NCBI RefSeq assembly: GCF_019249725.2
Contig: NZ_CP137559.1
Location: 101,001 to 165,000 of the forward strand
Origin: Segatella hominis
Lineage (GTDB): Bacteria; Bacteroidota; Bacteroidia; Bacteroidales; Bacteroidaceae
Length of the DNA stretch: 64,000 nucleotides
Direction of reading: 5' to 3'
Shown here: in pieces, positions 61,068 through 64,000 of the stretch
How positions within the stretch are numbered: position 1 is the first letter of the stretch
Layout of the letters: each line of letters opens with the position of its first letter
The notes under the pieces: model-generated
What the model was told of the DNA's origin: nothing
Seen by the model: the letters and a program-made list of their open reading frames with translations, nothing else
Database searches by the model: none
Program-made: the position numbers and the translations under genes

Positions 61068-61271
61068 ATTTTACATAAACAGACAAGTAGTACAAGAAGC
61101 GGTTAACTTCTTAGAAATAAGGAAGTTGACTGGGTAAAAGAAACGAACCGTCAAGAAATTGACAAGTCAGGTTTACTAAGCTTCAATAAACGAAAGAGGA
61201 TATTCGTCCTAAGTACAGACAACAAACACTTCGCTCGTTCTTCGGAACAGGCAGAGTAAAAATGATATTTT

Positions 61272-62805
<1,534 letters not shown>

Positions 62806-63185
62806 GGAGAGACGATTATCCTATGGAGAGATAGGAATCTGATAAAAGTTCGCTTCTCTTCTTGTACGCACCATCTGTTTGATTAAATACAGGAGACTGG
62901 GATTCCTTATACATTATATATAATATAGGGATGGCTCAAGCAAAATGGTTCAACTCCACAATCTCCACTCTAAGGTTGAGTAAGACAAGTGAATTCTTCA
63001 CTCTTCGTTCTTCACTCTTCACTTAAAAAGATCTTTGACATATTGACACAAGCAAAACTGTAAGTAATGAACTTTAGTTCAGACTAAAGTAAATCAAATC
63101 GCAAGATGAGATTTCACTTTGTTAGAATACAGCTGAAAGTATGAGCTACTTATTCGCTGTTCGGAAACGAATAGCAAATACAGTC
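62806..63185 (+). other. 16S-23S spacer without visible tRNA genes
   Basis: The spacer is about 380 bases. I searched for tRNA-Ile and tRNA-Ala, often present here in Bacteroidota, and saw no cloverleaf or CCA-adjacent TPsiC (GTTCRA) pattern. It does contain a dispersed repeat (TTCACTCTTCGTTCTTCACT) at about 62993-63023 and a boxA-like site after it. Confidence 0.75.
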
Positions 63186-64000
63186 GTAAAGAAAGTAAGA
63201 AAGGGCGTATGGCGGATGCCTAGGCTCACGGAGGCGATGAAGGACGTGATAAGCTGCGATAAGCTTCGGGTAGGTGCAAATAACCCTTGATCCGAGGATT
63301 TCCGAATGGGACAACCTAGCCGTCTGAAGGACGGTTACTAGCACCTAAGTGTTAGAGCTAACGCAGGGAACTGAAACATCTTAGTACCTGCAGGAAGAGA
63401 AAATAAATGAATGATTCCCCCAGTAGTGGCGAGCGAACGGGGAACAGCCCAAACCGTTGACGTCGCAAGGCGCCATCGGGGTTGTAGGACCGCGACATTG
63501 TATTGAAATGGTGAGTGGAAGTATCTGGAAAGTTACATCACAGAAGGTGATAGTCCTGTACACGAAGCCAAATCAAGCATAGCGGTATCCTGAGTAACGC
63601 GGGACACGAGGAATCCTGCGCGAATCTGCCGGGACCATCCGGTAAGGCTAAATACTCCCGTGAGACCGATAGCGAACGAGTACTGTGAAGGAAAGGTGAA
63701 AAGAACCCCGAGCAGGGGAGTGAAATAGTTCCTGAAACCATACGCCTACAAGCGGTCGGAGCATCTTACGATGTGACGGCGTGCCTTTTGCATAATGATC
63801 CTACGAGTTACCGTCACTGGCGAGGTTGAGTGTCACGAGACACGTAGCCGCAGTGAAAGCGAGCCTGAATAGGGCGCAGAGTCAGTGGGGGTAGACGCGA
63901 AACCAAGTGATCTACACTTGGCCAGGATGAAGTCCCGGTAACACGGGATGGAGGTCCGCACCAATAAGCGTTGAAAAGCTTCTGGATGAGCCGAGTGTAG
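63186..64000 (+). rRNA. 23S ribosomal RNA, 5' part (runs off the window)
   Basis: Conserved 23S 5' segments are present: GGCGGATGCCTAGGCTCACG, GAGGCGATGAAGGACGTG and later GTGAAAAGAACCCCGAGCAG. The gene continues past the right edge. The 5' end is estimated. Confidence 0.95.

Noticed and set aside
62806..63185. tRNA genes in the rRNA spacer
   Set aside because: I found no acceptor-stem pairing or anticodon loop consistent with tRNA-Ile or tRNA-Ala.

Overview
The window looks like a chromosomal segment of a human-gut Prevotellaceae bacterium, most likely Segatella (Prevotella) copri or a close relative. The 16S rRNA gene at the right end has the Bacteroidota 3' end and a Prevotella-like variable-region sequence. 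Many genes carry the Bacteroidota promoter (TTG, about 20 bases, TAnnTTTGC). Gene content also fits: an UpxY antiterminator, a PorE/OmpA-type lipoprotein, a FimB/Mfa2-like lipoprotein, LutABC and DUF5056-like proteins. The species call is inference; the phylum is secure.

Left third (1-22.6 kb) is an accessory region. It holds an unrecognised gene cut by the window edge, an IS4-family insertion sequence, an UpxY capsule antiterminator, and an operon of a phosphoribosyltransferase-domain protein, an SMC/RecF-like ATPase and a two-helix membrane protein (4.1-9.3 kb). A decayed surface-polysaccharide locus follows (9.4-22.4 kb). Its intact genes are a hexapeptide acetyltransferase, an acyltransferase-3, a GT4 glycosyltransferase, a capsule-type (Caps_synth/GT32-like) transferase and a WecG/TagA transferase. 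Between them lie fragments of the same gene types. Inserted into the locus are two independent two-gene cassettes, each an ABC/OLD-type AAA ATPase plus a small protein with a PD-(D/E)XK-like motif, and each with its own promoter. A 615-bp direct repeat brackets the first cassette. Hairpin-rich intergenic repeats sit at most junctions. The region reads as a recombination hot spot that exchanges glycan and defence cassettes. The PRTase-ATPase-membrane operon and the ATPase-nuclease cassettes are the best candidates for undescribed systems.

Middle and right (22.6-60.8 kb) is mostly core genome: folA and rsmF; an ECF sigma factor with a putative anti-sigma protein; a PorE-like lipoprotein and topB; carB; lutABC; a sugar ketoisomerase/GNAT/MBOAT/SGNH group for glycan modification; purT, a cytidylate-kinase-like protein and a MATE exporter; an S8 protease; xseA-xseB; ilvE; a degenerate GH115-like protein; mrp; a TolC-HlyD-ABC2-ABC2 efflux operon; a fimbrillin-like lipoprotein; and a Cof-type HAD phosphatase.

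The right end (60.9-64 kb) is the start of an rRNA operon: promoter, boxA, complete 16S, a spacer with no tRNA genes visible, and the first 0.8 kb of 23S. Short dispersed repeats recur in intergenic spaces, including one inside the 16S-23S spacer.
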